Shown here: positions 1 to 6,952 of the stretch, piece by piece
How the letters are laid out: every line of letters begins with the position of its first letter
Position numbering within the stretch: the first letter of the stretch is position 1
Assembly (NCBI GenBank): GCA_001437855.1
Contig: LIBD01000002.1
Coordinates: 1 to 24,708 of the forward strand
Direction of reading: 5' to 3'
Source: Actinobacteria bacterium BACL4 MAG-120820-bin23
GTDB lineage: Bacteria > Actinomycetota > Actinomycetes > Nanopelagicales > Nanopelagicaceae
DNA length: 24,708 bases
Position numbers and translations under genes: made by a program
Notes under the pieces: generated by a model
What the model saw: only the letters and a program-made list of their open reading frames with translations
Databases searched by the model: none
Told to the model about the DNA's origin: nothing

Positions 1-74
1 TGGAGGTCGGAACGGGATTTGAACCCGTGTAGCGGGATTTGCAGTCCCGAGCCTCGCCTCTCGGCCATCCGACC
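1..74 (-). tRNA. tRNA-Cys (GCA)
   Basis: Read on the minus strand, this folds as a complete tRNA. The 7-bp acceptor stem GGTCGGA/TCCGACC is followed by discriminator T and an encoded CCA (plus positions 1-3). The anticodon stem and loop read GGGACT-GCA-AATCCC, with anticodon GCA at plus 40-42, and the T arm contains GGTTCAAATCC. U73 together with GCA is diagnostic of tRNA-Cys. It lies 41 bp downstream of tRNA-Gly and is probably co-transcribed with it; actinobacteria commonly cluster these tRNAs. The window begins exactly at its CCA end, so what follows it is unknown. Confidence 0.96.
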
Positions 75-115
75 TAGCTTTATATGAATAAACTTTTTCT
101 AAATACTTCTTCTTA

Positions 116-191
116 TGGAGCGGACGACCGGGTTCGAACCGGCGACCTGAACCTTGGCAAGGTTCCGCGCTACCAACTGCGCTACGTCCGC
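116..191 (-). tRNA. tRNA-Gly (GCC)
   Basis: On the minus strand a complete cloverleaf is visible. The acceptor stem GCGGACG/CGTCCGC is followed by discriminator T and an encoded CCA (plus 116-118). The anticodon stem and loop are AACCTT-GCC-AAGGTT, with GCC at plus 156-158, and the T arm contains GGTTCGAACC. It is the first gene of a minus-strand Gly-Cys tRNA pair and is divergent from pabB. The 95-bp gap to pabB must hold its promoter. Candidate minus-strand -10 boxes are CATAAT (222-217) and TAGATT (212-207), neither with a convincing -35. Confidence 0.97.
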
Positions 192-224
192 ATGTTGCGA
201 GGGTGAAATCTATCGCATTATGCC

Positions 225-238
225 ATTGTGCGCACAAT
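225..238. promoter_or_regulatory. 14-bp perfect palindrome, possible operator between tRNA-Gly and pabB
   Basis: ATTGTGCGCACAAT equals its own reverse complement and has a central CG, as in many LacI- or GntR-type operators. It sits in the divergent tRNA-Gly/pabB gap, just upstream of a possible minus-strand -10 (CATAAT, 222-217) and about 37 bp before the proposed pabB -10. A protein bound here could affect either transcript. No regulator gene is adjacent, so the assignment is conjecture. Confidence 0.35.
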
Positions 239-274
239 CTAATTGATTTAACCTGCAAAAAGAGCGGTTGGCGG

Positions 275-280
275 TAGCGT
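275..280 (+). promoter_or_regulatory. -10 box of pabB, probable leaderless start
   Basis: TAGCGT fits the actinobacterial TANNNT -10 consensus and ends 6 nt before the pabB ATG at 287. Transcription would then begin at or next to the start codon. No Shine-Dalgarno is visible at the normal distance. There is no clear -35. Confidence 0.5.
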
Positions 281-286
281 TCAAAC

Positions 287-1273
287 ATGGAGATCTCAGA
301 ATCAATCTTTTGGATGGGCAACAGATTGGCAACAAATTGCGTCGAGATTTCTAAAGATCCAGCAGATTTAAGTAAGCCTGGTTTTTGGGTAGTAGTTAAT
401 ACCTTCGAGGGTGATTGGTTTTGCGCGAGGTTTACAGATGTTCAAGATGCACCACTGCCAATTTCACCGTGGGCAGGCATCGATGGCAAGTGGCATAGTT
501 CTCAATCTCAAACTAGCTATGAAGCAAATGTTCACCAGATAAAAGAATTGATTGCTAAAGGAGAGATTTATCAAGTAAATCTCTGTCGAGTTCTAAGTAA
601 TGATTGCGATCAATCACTTCTTGGCTTGGCAAATTTGTTACAAAAATCAAATCCCGCACCTTACGCCAGTTACCTATCTTTGCCGGGATTGGAGATCGCA
701 TCTGCCTCACCAGAATTGTTCCTACAACGCAGTGGTGATCAGATTAAATCCACTCCGATAAAGGGGACCGCTTTGGAAGATAATTTTGGTGAAAAAGATA
801 AGGCTGAAAATGTGATGATTGTTGATTTAATGCGTAATGATTTTGGAGCAATTTGCCAACCTGGATCTATCGATGTGCCGAGATTGTTAGCCAGTGAATC
901 TCACCCAGGATTATTTCACTTAGTTTCAGATATCACTGGAGTTCTAAAATCAAACCAAAGCTGGCAAGAGATTTTGACCGCATTACTTCCCGCTGGATCA
1001 ATTAGTGGCGCTCCGAAGTCATCGGCTATAAAGGTGATTAGCCAGATTGAAAAAAGTGAGCGAGGTCCATACTGCGGCGTAATTGGGTGGATCGAAAATA
1101 ACCAAGCACTTCTTTCGGTAGGAATAAGAATTTTTTGGTCTAAGCAGGATGGTCAAATAAATTTTGGTACTGGTGCAGGAATTACCTGGCAGAGTGATCC
1201 TAATAGTGAGTGGGAAGAGACTGAGTTGAAAGCAAAACGATTAATCTCAATTGCTGATGGGGTTAAAGTATGA
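287..1273 (+). CDS. pabB: Aminodeoxychorismate synthase component I (PabB)
   Basis: This enzyme aminates chorismate to 4-amino-4-deoxychorismate, the first step of the p-aminobenzoate branch of folate synthesis. The 328-residue protein carries the chorismate-binding fold. PIKGT lies at 157-161, with lysine where anthranilate synthase has alanine, which favours PabB over TrpE. The metal- and chorismate-site motifs ENVMIVDLMRND (174-185) and GSISGAPK (237-244) are present, plus a GAGITW element near the end. It is shorter than E. coli PabB (about 450 residues) and has a reduced N-terminal region, as in many actinobacterial homologues. The glutaminase subunit PabA is not in the window and must be encoded elsewhere or shared with TrpG. 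The start at 287 is chosen because a -10 box lies just ahead. The stop overlaps the pabC start (ATGA). Confidence 0.93.
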   Translation: MEISESIFWMGNRLATNCVEISKDPADLSKPGFWVVVNTFEGDWFCARFTDVQDAPLPISPWAGIDGKWHSSQSQTSYEANVHQIKELIAKGEIYQVNLCRVLSNDCDQSLLGLANLLQKSNPAPYASYLSLPGLEIASASPELFLQRSGDQIKSTPIKGTALEDNFGEKDKAENVMIVDLMRNDFGAICQPGSIDVPRLLASESHPGLFHLVSDITGVLKSNQSWQEILTALLPAGSISGAPKSSAIKVISQIEKSERGPYCGVIGWIENNQALLSVGIRIFWSKQDGQINFGTGAGITWQSDPNSEWEETELKAKRLISIADGVKV

Positions 1274-2040
1274 AGTTAGTTGTTAACGGGCAGATCCAAA
1301 GTGATTTAACAAAATTGCCCTATTCAGAAGCACTAATTCGAGGTGATGGTCTATTTGAAACGATGTTGGCTATCGATGATAAACCTGTTGCCCTAGATCG
1401 CCATTTAGCCAGAATAGAAAAGTCGGCAGCTATCTCTTTGCTTACCCTTCCGGCATTAATCGATATTCAGCTCGCACTTACCGCTGTCTTAGAAAATCAG
1501 ATTGGTAAATCAAAACTTCGATTAGTGGTGTTAAGTGATGGTAATTGGTTTATCTCCTGTCAGCCTCTATCTGAAGAGAGTGCTAGCACCTCACTTACTA
1601 GGTTTGATACTCCAGTTTTTTCCAAGGATTACTTAAATACTGTTAAGTCCACCTCTTATGCTCGTTCACTTTTGGCTGCTAGATATGCTAAATCTCTGGG
1701 CTTTGATGATTGTCTATTTATAAACGAAGCAGGATTTGTTGTAGAAACTGGTTTTTCTAATCTATTGGTACTAAATAACTCAAAATGGGTTACTCCGGCT
1801 TTAACTACGGGTTGCTTACCTGGTATCACCAGAGAGTTATTGATCAAATGGTTTGATGTAGGTGAGATTGAGATCTCTTTTGATGAATTGCTCACTTCGC
1901 AAGCTGTGTATGTAACCTCATCTCTTAGATTGATTCAACGAGTAAATAGAATTGAAAGTAGATCATTTACCGAGAATTCACTGGGAACAGAGTTAATTAG
2001 CCAATTTAATCAAAGGTTGTTTAGTAACATTAATCCATGA
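1270..2040 (+). CDS. pabC: Aminodeoxychorismate lyase (PabC), PLP fold type IV
   Basis: The enzyme splits 4-amino-4-deoxychorismate into p-aminobenzoate and pyruvate, completing the step begun by PabB. The 256-residue length fits class IV PLP enzymes. Family signatures are GDGLFET (25-31), a likely Schiff-base lysine K126 (in VKSTSY), LGFDDCLF (143-150) and ETGFSNLLV (159-167), followed by TGCLPGITRE (180-189). D-amino-acid and branched-chain aminotransferases share this fold, but four-base overlap with pabB (ATGA at 1270-1273) makes the lyase role much the most likely. Its own stop overlaps the next start in the same way, so the three genes are translationally coupled. Confidence 0.9.
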   Translation: MKLVVNGQIQSDLTKLPYSEALIRGDGLFETMLAIDDKPVALDRHLARIEKSAAISLLTLPALIDIQLALTAVLENQIGKSKLRLVVLSDGNWFISCQPLSEESASTSLTRFDTPVFSKDYLNTVKSTSYARSLLAARYAKSLGFDDCLFINEAGFVVETGFSNLLVLNNSKWVTPALTTGCLPGITRELLIKWFDVGEIEISFDELLTSQAVYVTSSLRLIQRVNRIESRSFTENSLGTELISQFNQRLFSNINP

Positions 2041-2330
2041 GTCCAATTGTTAAACGAGTCTTAGTTGGTTTTGTTGGTGGCTTGGTTACTTTAATTGGCG
2101 TAGTTGCACTGGTAGCGCCAGGACCTGGCTGGTTGATTATCTTTACTGGGCTTGGAATTTTGGCATCAGAGTTTGCTTGGGCCGCTCGAGTCCTAACCTC
2201 AGCCAAGGGTGTGGCATCAAGAGCTGCTGATGCTGCAAAAATACAAAAAAAGCATCAACTCCTTATTTTTGCAGGTCTATCTTTAGCCTCCCTTTTATTC
2301 TTAGTTATTTGGTACGAATACCTACGTTAA
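2037..2330 (+). CDS. Small PGPGW-motif membrane protein (TIGR02611-like)
   Basis: This 97-residue protein has two predicted membrane segments, roughly residues 8-42 (possibly a re-entrant or double-pass hairpin) and 75-93. Between them is a short Ala/Lys-rich loop. The sequence APGPGWLIIF at 27-36 is the signature of the PGPGW family of small actinobacterial membrane proteins, whose function is unknown. It overlaps the pabC stop by four bases (ATGA) and ends the folate mini-operon. Nothing ties it to folate chemistry, so the linkage may be only co-expression. The family call is fairly safe; a function cannot be assigned. Confidence 0.82.
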   Translation: MSPIVKRVLVGFVGGLVTLIGVVALVAPGPGWLIIFTGLGILASEFAWAARVLTSAKGVASRAADAAKIQKKHQLLIFAGLSLASLLFLVIWYEYLR

Positions 2331-2356
2331 TCGCCCGGCTTTTACCGCTACTTTGC

Positions 2357-2362
2357 TAACCT
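2357..2362 (+). promoter_or_regulatory. -10 box of thrS, probable leaderless start
   Basis: TAACCT lies 6 nt before the thrS ATG at 2369, which has no Shine-Dalgarno. Only 38 bp separate the preceding stop from this ATG, so there is no room for a T-box or other leader. No -35 consensus is seen. Confidence 0.45.
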
Positions 2363-2368
2363 AGCGTT

Positions 2369-4363
2369 ATGTCTGTCCAAATCAAGATTACTCTCGATGG
2401 TAGACCTGTAGCTATTGATGCTGATAAACGACCGACCCATCTATTTGAGGAGCAAAGCAATGTTGTGGTTTGTCGAATTAATGGCGAACTAAAAGATTTA
2501 TGGAGTGAATTAAAAGAGGCAGATATAGTCGAGTCGGTGAGCATTGACTCATCTGATGGTTTAAATGTTTTGCGTCACTCAACTGCTCATGTGTTGGCTC
2601 AAGCAGTGCAAGAAGTTTTCCCAGAGACGAAGTTAGGTATTGGCCCACCAATTAGGGATGGTTTCTACTACGACTTTGATCCCAAAAATCCTTTTACCCC
2701 TGCAGATCTAGAAAAACTAGAGAGTGCAATGCGCAAAATCATTAAGGCAGGTCAGCGCTTTAAGCGTCGAGTAATAAGTGAGAAAGATGCTTTGGTAGAG
2801 TTAAAAAGTGAGCCATATAAGTGCGAATTAATTGGTTTGAAATCTGGCTCAATTGAGGGTGATTCATCGGTTGAGGTAGGTGGAGCTGAATTAACTATTT
2901 ACGACAATTTAGGTAGAGATGGCAAAGCTGTTTGGAGTGATCTTTGCCGTGGCCCTCACCTACCATCTACTAAACAAATACCAGCTTTCAAACTAATGCG
3001 GGCAGCAGGTGCTTATTGGCGAGGTTCAGAAAAAAATCCAATGTTACAAAGAATTTATGGCACAGCCTGGCAAAGCCAAGAGGCACAAGATGCATATCTG
3101 CATTTGTTAGAAGAAGCAGAAAAGCGGGATCATCGAAAATTAGGAGCAGAGTTAGATTTATTTTCATTTCCAGAAGAGATTGGATCAGGACTTGCAGTTT
3201 TCCATCCCAAGGGTGGAATTATTCGAAGAGCGATGGAGGATTATTCTCGAAAACGCCACGAAGAAGAGGATTACCAATTTGTTTACTCACCGCACTTAAC
3301 CAAGGCAGCCTTGTTTGAAACAAGTGGTCACTTGCAATGGTATGCCGATGGTATGTATCCGCCGATGGAAATGGATGAAGAGTTTCATGCAGATGGAACC
3401 TTAAAAAAGGCTGGTCAAAAGTATTACATGAAGCCAATGAACTGCCCATTTCACAACTTAATCTATAAATCTTCTTCAAAATCTTACCGCGATCTACCAC
3501 TGAGATTGTTTGAGTTCGGAACTGTTTACCGATATGAAAAGTCTGGAGTTGTGCATGGCATAACCCGGGCACGTGGATTTACTCAAGATGATGCTCATAT
3601 CTATTGCACAAAAGAGCAAATGGCTGGAGAGCTAGATTCATTACTTACATTTGTGTTAAACCTATTGCGCGATTACGGACTCTCAGATTTTTACCTGGAG
3701 TTATCTACTCGCAACCCTGAAAAATCGGTTGGCGATGATCAGGACTGGGAGAGTGCAACTGATGCGCTAAGGCTGGCAGCAGATAAACAGGGGTTAGAGT
3801 TCGTTTTAGATCCTGGTGGAGCAGCATTTTATGGGCCAAAGATTTCAGTTCAAGCTCGAGATGCAATTGGTCGCACCTGGCAGATGTCCACTATTCAAGT
3901 AGATTTCCAATTACCACAGAGGTTTAACTTAGGTTATGCAGCATCTGATGGCACAATCAAACAACCGGTAATGATTCATCGAGCACTATTTGGATCAATC
4001 GAGAGATTTTTTGGTGTGTTAACTGAGCATTACGCCGGAGCCTTCCCACCTTGGCTGGCACCAGTGCAAGTTAGAGCGATTCCAGTAGCTGATTCTTTTG
4101 CGCCTTATTTGTCTGATGTAGTTAAGAGGTTTAAAGCATCTGGAATTAGAGCAGATATTGATACCTCAGATGATCGCATGCAAAAAAAGGTGCGAAATGC
4201 CCAAATGGAGAAAGTGCCCTTTATGATGATTGCAGGTGAGGAAGATCAGAATGCAAATGCTGTTTCATTTAGATATCGAAACGGTGAGCAGAAAAATCAG
4301 ATTCCAATAGATCAAGCAATAGCTGAAGTTTTAGCTGCTGTTAAAGAGCGCAAACAAATTTAA
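2369..4363 (+). CDS. thrS: Threonyl-tRNA synthetase
   Basis: The enzyme charges tRNA-Thr with threonine in the cytoplasm. All expected domains are present in the 664 residues: an N-terminal TGS domain (about 1-65) and the editing domain with HSTAH (70-74) and CRGPH (193-197). The class II catalytic core contains KPMNCPFHN (355-363, zinc ligand C359), RYEKSG and TRARGFTQDDAHIYC, and a C-terminal anticodon-binding domain follows from about 560. The length is normal for bacterial ThrRS of the TGS-plus-editing type. The start at 2369 gives a full TGS domain and follows a -10 box at leaderless spacing. The next gene begins on the base after its stop, which is the conserved thrS-HIT pairing of actinobacteria. 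Confidence 0.97.
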   Translation: MSVQIKITLDGRPVAIDADKRPTHLFEEQSNVVVCRINGELKDLWSELKEADIVESVSIDSSDGLNVLRHSTAHVLAQAVQEVFPETKLGIGPPIRDGFYYDFDPKNPFTPADLEKLESAMRKIIKAGQRFKRRVISEKDALVELKSEPYKCELIGLKSGSIEGDSSVEVGGAELTIYDNLGRDGKAVWSDLCRGPHLPSTKQIPAFKLMRAAGAYWRGSEKNPMLQRIYGTAWQSQEAQDAYLHLLEEAEKRDHRKLGAELDLFSFPEEIGSGLAVFHPKGGIIRRAMEDYSRKRHEEEDYQFVYSPHLTKAALFETSGHLQWYADGMYPPMEMDEEFHADGTLKKAGQKYYMKPMNCPFHNLIYKSSSKSYRDLPLRLFEFGTVYRYEKSGVVHGITRARGFTQDDAHIYCTKEQMAGELDSLLTFVLNLLRDYGLSDFYLELSTRNPEKSVGDDQDWESATDALRLAADKQGLEFVLDPGGAAFYGPKISVQARDAIGRTWQMSTIQVDFQLPQRFNLGYAASDGTIKQPVMIHRALFGSIERFFGVLTEHYAGAFPPWLAPVQVRAIPVADSFAPYLSDVVKRFKASGIRADIDTSDDRMQKKVRNAQMEKVPFMMIAGEEDQNANAVSFRYRNGEQKNQIPIDQAIAEVLAAVKERKQI

Positions 4364-4906
4364 ATGACAGATCAATCAATTTCAGGCGGTGCTGGTATGC
4401 CAGATAGCTGGCAAAGACTGTGGGCTCCGCATCGCATGTCATATCTTGAGGGTGAAAATAGACCCTTGCCTGGCAATGACATCGAATGCCCATTTTGTCG
4501 AATTCCAAATTTACCGGATGAGGAAGCATTGATTGTTGCCAGAGGCGATCAAGCTTATGTAGTAATGAATCTTTATCCTTACAATGCAGGTCATTTATTA
4601 ATTTGTACCAACCGACATGTGGCTGAGTTGCCTGAGTTAACAGAAAGTGAGCGCAATGAGATTTCAGATCTCACCGTACATGCAATGAAAGTGCTACGAA
4701 AAACTAGTAAGGCTGTTGGTTTTAATATTGGTGTTAATCAGGGAAGTGTTTCTGGAGCTGGAATTGCAGGTCACTTTCATCAACATATCGTTCCAAGATG
4801 GGCAGGGGATGCCAACTTCATGCCAATCATTGGAAAAACTAAAGTTTTACCCCAATTACTTCAGGAAAGTAGATCCTTACTGGCTGCTGGTTGGGATCAT
4901 ATTTAA
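4364..4906 (+). CDS. HIT-domain nucleotide hydrolase/phosphorylase (Ap4A-type)
   Basis: This 180-residue histidine-triad protein acts on dinucleoside polyphosphates or related nucleotides. The signature HFHQHIVPRW (about 137-146) is the HIT catalytic motif. CPFC at about 43-46 is a likely half of the zinc site found in the subfamily, and NLYPYNAGHLLI is the conserved strand-helix element. Position and sequence match the mycobacterial gene after thrS, Rv2613c, which from memory is described as an Ap4A phosphorylase. That role fits the context, since aminoacyl-tRNA synthetases such as ThrRS make Ap4A as a side product. It starts directly at the thrS stop. Its last 30 bases overlap, tail to tail, the minus-strand gene that follows. 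Confidence 0.88.
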   Translation: MTDQSISGGAGMPDSWQRLWAPHRMSYLEGENRPLPGNDIECPFCRIPNLPDEEALIVARGDQAYVVMNLYPYNAGHLLICTNRHVAELPELTESERNEISDLTVHAMKVLRKTSKAVGFNIGVNQGSVSGAGIAGHFHQHIVPRWAGDANFMPIIGKTKVLPQLLQESRSLLAAGWDHI

Positions 4907-5473
4907 AAATCTTTTGACTTCTTCCACTCCTAAATTATTTTTTAACATCAACGGAATAGCGGGAATTACCAAGCCATGAACAAATTGTTCCCAACCACCT
5001 TCTAGTAATGCAGATGACAATTCTTCTTTAAACTCTGATATTAATTCTCGATGTTCAGTCTCGCTAGCAAGTTGAACCACTTTCTCCGATGAATAATCAG
5101 TGATTATTTGGTCCTCTAAATTTATCAATGCACTTGGTTCACCATTGTCTGAATGCAAGACCAAATAGGGAGTTAGTACCGGCTCTAACATTTTTCCAAT
5201 AATTCCACTCATATCTTCAAAGTCAGCATCACCAGTTTCAAAATCAATTACCACGACAATCGTTGGAATATAGAGTTCCCTGAATGTGCTCCAATTTGCG
5301 ACCACTTTTGGATCAATTCCAGTTTTCGCACTTGCAACTATTACAACTACATCAGCGGTAATAAGTTGTGGATTATCGATCTCGGCTACGGGTAAGCCAA
5401 GCGCTACAGAAATTTGGTGATTCTCAGGAGATATTCCAAGAATAAACCGTGCGTTAATTAGGCTACTCATCAT
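4877..5473 (-). CDS. Degenerate EF-G-like G-domain protein (putative pseudo-GTPase)
   Basis: This 198-residue protein has no obvious annotation, but read by eye it follows the G domain of EF-G. G13-ISPENHQ aligns with the P-loop GHxxxGKT, with the GKT replaced by N18-H19-Q20. EIDNPQ (31-36) sits at the DTPG motif. ADVVVIVASAKTGIDP (40-55) matches the ADAALVVVSA...GVQP strand-helix, and IPTIVVVIDFETGDADF (69-85) matches IPRIVFVNKLDRxxADF with NKxD changed to IDFE. The C-terminal PAIPLM...GVEEVKRFLNMIP matches the domain I end, PVLCGSA...GVQPLLDAVVDYLP. Switch I and EF-G domains II-V are absent; a full EF-G has about 700 residues. GTP binding is unlikely. It is the only minus-strand gene in this stretch, apparently with its own promoter. 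Coding appears intact; whether it is a functional relic or is decaying is unknown. Confidence 0.72.
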   Translation of the reverse strand: MMSSLINARFILGISPENHQISVALGLPVAEIDNPQLITADVVVIVASAKTGIDPKVVANWSTFRELYIPTIVVVIDFETGDADFEDMSGIIGKMLEPVLTPYLVLHSDNGEPSALINLEDQIITDYSSEKVVQLASETEHRELISEFKEELSSALLEGGWEQFVHGLVIPAIPLMLKNNLGVEEVKRFLNMIPTSSQ

Positions 5474-5478
5474 TGATA

Positions 5479-5488
5479 AGCCTACGAT
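5479..5488. promoter_or_regulatory. Overlapping divergent -10 boxes (EF-G-like gene / pgsA)
   Basis: The plus-strand -10 TACGAT (5483-5488) lies 7 nt before the pgsA ATG at 5496. The minus-strand -10 TAGGCT (plus 5479-5484) lies 5 nt before ATG 5473 and 8 nt before the alternative ATG 5470. The two boxes share two base pairs. Polymerase could therefore not occupy both at once, and both transcripts would be leaderless. Confidence 0.45.
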
Positions 5489-5495
5489 GGGAATT

Positions 5496-6092
5496 ATGTT
5501 ACAGCGCTCATTACGGGATCCTGTCGCCAGAATAATTCAACCATTTGTTAGATTTCTAGTGAAGATAGGCCTAACAGCAAACATAATCTCTACTTTAGGT
5601 GGTTTAGGTTCTACGATCGCTGCCCTTTACTTTTTTTCTAAGGGTGAGTTTTTTGTTGGGGTACTTGTAGTTGCATTTTTTGTTTTATTTGATTTATTTG
5701 ATGGTGCTGTTGCACGAGCTTCTCAAAGTGGGGAGAGCAAATGGGGAGCACTTTTAGACTCAACACTTGATCGAATCAGCGATGCTGCAGTATTCATTGG
5801 TGGATTACTTTTCTTTCTTAAAACCTCAGATAGCTTAATTATTATTTTTTTGATAGCAGCTACTGCATCTTTTCTAGTCTCATACATAAAGGCACGAGCA
5901 GAATCTTTAAGCATTAAATGTGACGGTGGTATTGCTGAAAGAAGTGAACGATTAATTATTGTGTTAGTGGCTTATGGTTTACATGGACTAGGCCTGAACT
6001 ATGCTATGGCAATTGGTATGTGGCTGGTAGCTATACTTTCAATTGTCACAGTATTACAAAGGATGATGATTGTATATAAAGCGGTGAAGTGA
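5496..6092 (+). CDS. pgsA: Phosphatidylinositol-phosphate synthase (CDP-alcohol phosphatidyltransferase, PgsA1-type)
   Basis: This integral membrane enzyme joins CDP-diacylglycerol to inositol phosphate (actinobacterial PgsA1/PIPS), giving the lipid on which PIMs are built. The protein has 198 residues and about six membrane helices. The CDP-alcohol motif is intact: DGAVAR, then G and two aspartates in GALLDSTLDRISDA (roughly residues 72-98). SYIKARAE and DGGIAERSERLIIV follow, as in mycobacterial PgsA1. I chose ATG 5496 over ATG 5487 because a TACGAT -10 lies 7 nt ahead of it and the N-terminus then fits the family. It leads the PIM operon, and its stop shares one base with the next ATG (TGATG). 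A phosphatidylglycerophosphate synthase is the alternative, made less likely by the pimA/patA context. Confidence 0.9.
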   Translation: MLQRSLRDPVARIIQPFVRFLVKIGLTANIISTLGGLGSTIAALYFFSKGEFFVGVLVVAFFVLFDLFDGAVARASQSGESKWGALLDSTLDRISDAAVFIGGLLFFLKTSDSLIIIFLIAATASFLVSYIKARAESLSIKCDGGIAERSERLIIVLVAYGLHGLGLNYAMAIGMWLVAILSIVTVLQRMMIVYKAVK

Positions 6093-6952
6093 TGTATTTG
6101 TTTTATCTTTTAGCCTGGAAAATTATCGGACTATTGCCTGAAAAATTGGCTTACAAATTAGCGAATAGAGTTGCTGATATCGCTTACCGGAAAGATGGTA
6201 AGGGTGTGCGTCGCTTAAGGAGTAATTATCGGCGAGTGATGCCAAGTATTTCTGAGTCTGAGCTTTCAAATTTAACTAAATTAGGTATGAGGTCATATTT
6301 AAGATATTGGTTTGATACATTTCGATTGAATAAATGGAGCAAAAGTCGAATTATTGACACAACTACTGTTATTCGCGAGGAACTTCTTAGAGAAAGTATT
6401 GAATCAAAGCGCGGCTGCATCGTGGCATTGCCACACGCAGGTAATTGGGATCATGCAGCTGCATATTTTTGCTCTACAGGAATTACCCTAACTGCTGTTG
6501 TTGAGAAACTTAAGCCAGAGGCAATATTTAAAAGATTTTTGGATTATCGGCAAAGCATTGGTATTGAACCGATTAGCCACGAAGAAAAAACTATTCCAAT
6601 CTTGTTAGAGCGATTAAAGAGTGGAAAATTAGTAGCTCTAGTGGCCGATAGAGATATGTCGCGCAGTGGAATTGAAGTTCAATTTCTAGGCGGTACGGCG
6701 AAAATGCCGGCTGGTCCGGCAATATTGGCTTTGCAATCAGGCTCACCATTAATAACAGCCTATATTCGATATTTAGAGAAAGGTATCGAAATTACATTTG
6801 ATGAAACGATAAAATTGCCCTCTACCGGTGATGAAAGTGAAAATATAAGATTAGTAACCCAATCTATGGCAGATAATTTTGCGAAGAGAATTAAAGATTC
6901 ACCGGTTGATTGGCATATGTTGCAACGGATTTGGATAGATGAGAAAAATTAG
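6092..6952 (+). CDS. patA: Phosphatidylinositol mannoside acyltransferase (PatA-type)
   Basis: A membrane-associated acyltransferase of the LpxL/HtrB-like family, expected to add a fatty acid to the mannose of PIMs at the inner face of the membrane. The protein has 286 residues. The N-terminal hydrophobic helix, about residues 1-16, could anchor it. LPHAGNWDHA (about 113-122) carries the catalytic HxxNWD signature with H115. ADRDMSRSGIEVQFLGG (about 186-201) supplies the likely partner glutamate E194. AKMPAGPAILALQSGSPL is the usual acceptor-site region. It starts at ATG 6092, one base into the pgsA stop; GTG 6089 is possible. Its last 14 bases overlap pimA. The identification rests on motif plus the conserved pgsA-patA-pimA order. 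Confidence 0.88.
   Translation: MYLFYLLAWKIIGLLPEKLAYKLANRVADIAYRKDGKGVRRLRSNYRRVMPSISESELSNLTKLGMRSYLRYWFDTFRLNKWSKSRIIDTTTVIREELLRESIESKRGCIVALPHAGNWDHAAAYFCSTGITLTAVVEKLKPEAIFKRFLDYRQSIGIEPISHEEKTIPILLERLKSGKLVALVADRDMSRSGIEVQFLGGTAKMPAGPAILALQSGSPLITAYIRYLEKGIEITFDETIKLPSTGDESENIRLVTQSMADNFAKRIKDSPVDWHMLQRIWIDEKN

Noticed and set aside
2331..2368. Possible T-box or other leader controlling thrS
   Set aside because: Only 38 bp lie between the preceding stop and the thrS ATG, with no specifier stem or antiterminator.
3219..3572. Minus-strand open frame of 117 codons inside thrS
   Set aside because: Antisense shadow of the catalytic core of thrS; no promoter or Shine-Dalgarno and no family resemblance.
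4716..4979. Open frame of 87 codons in another frame at the end of the HIT gene
   Set aside because: Covers the HIT motif out of frame; no Shine-Dalgarno and no recognisable product.
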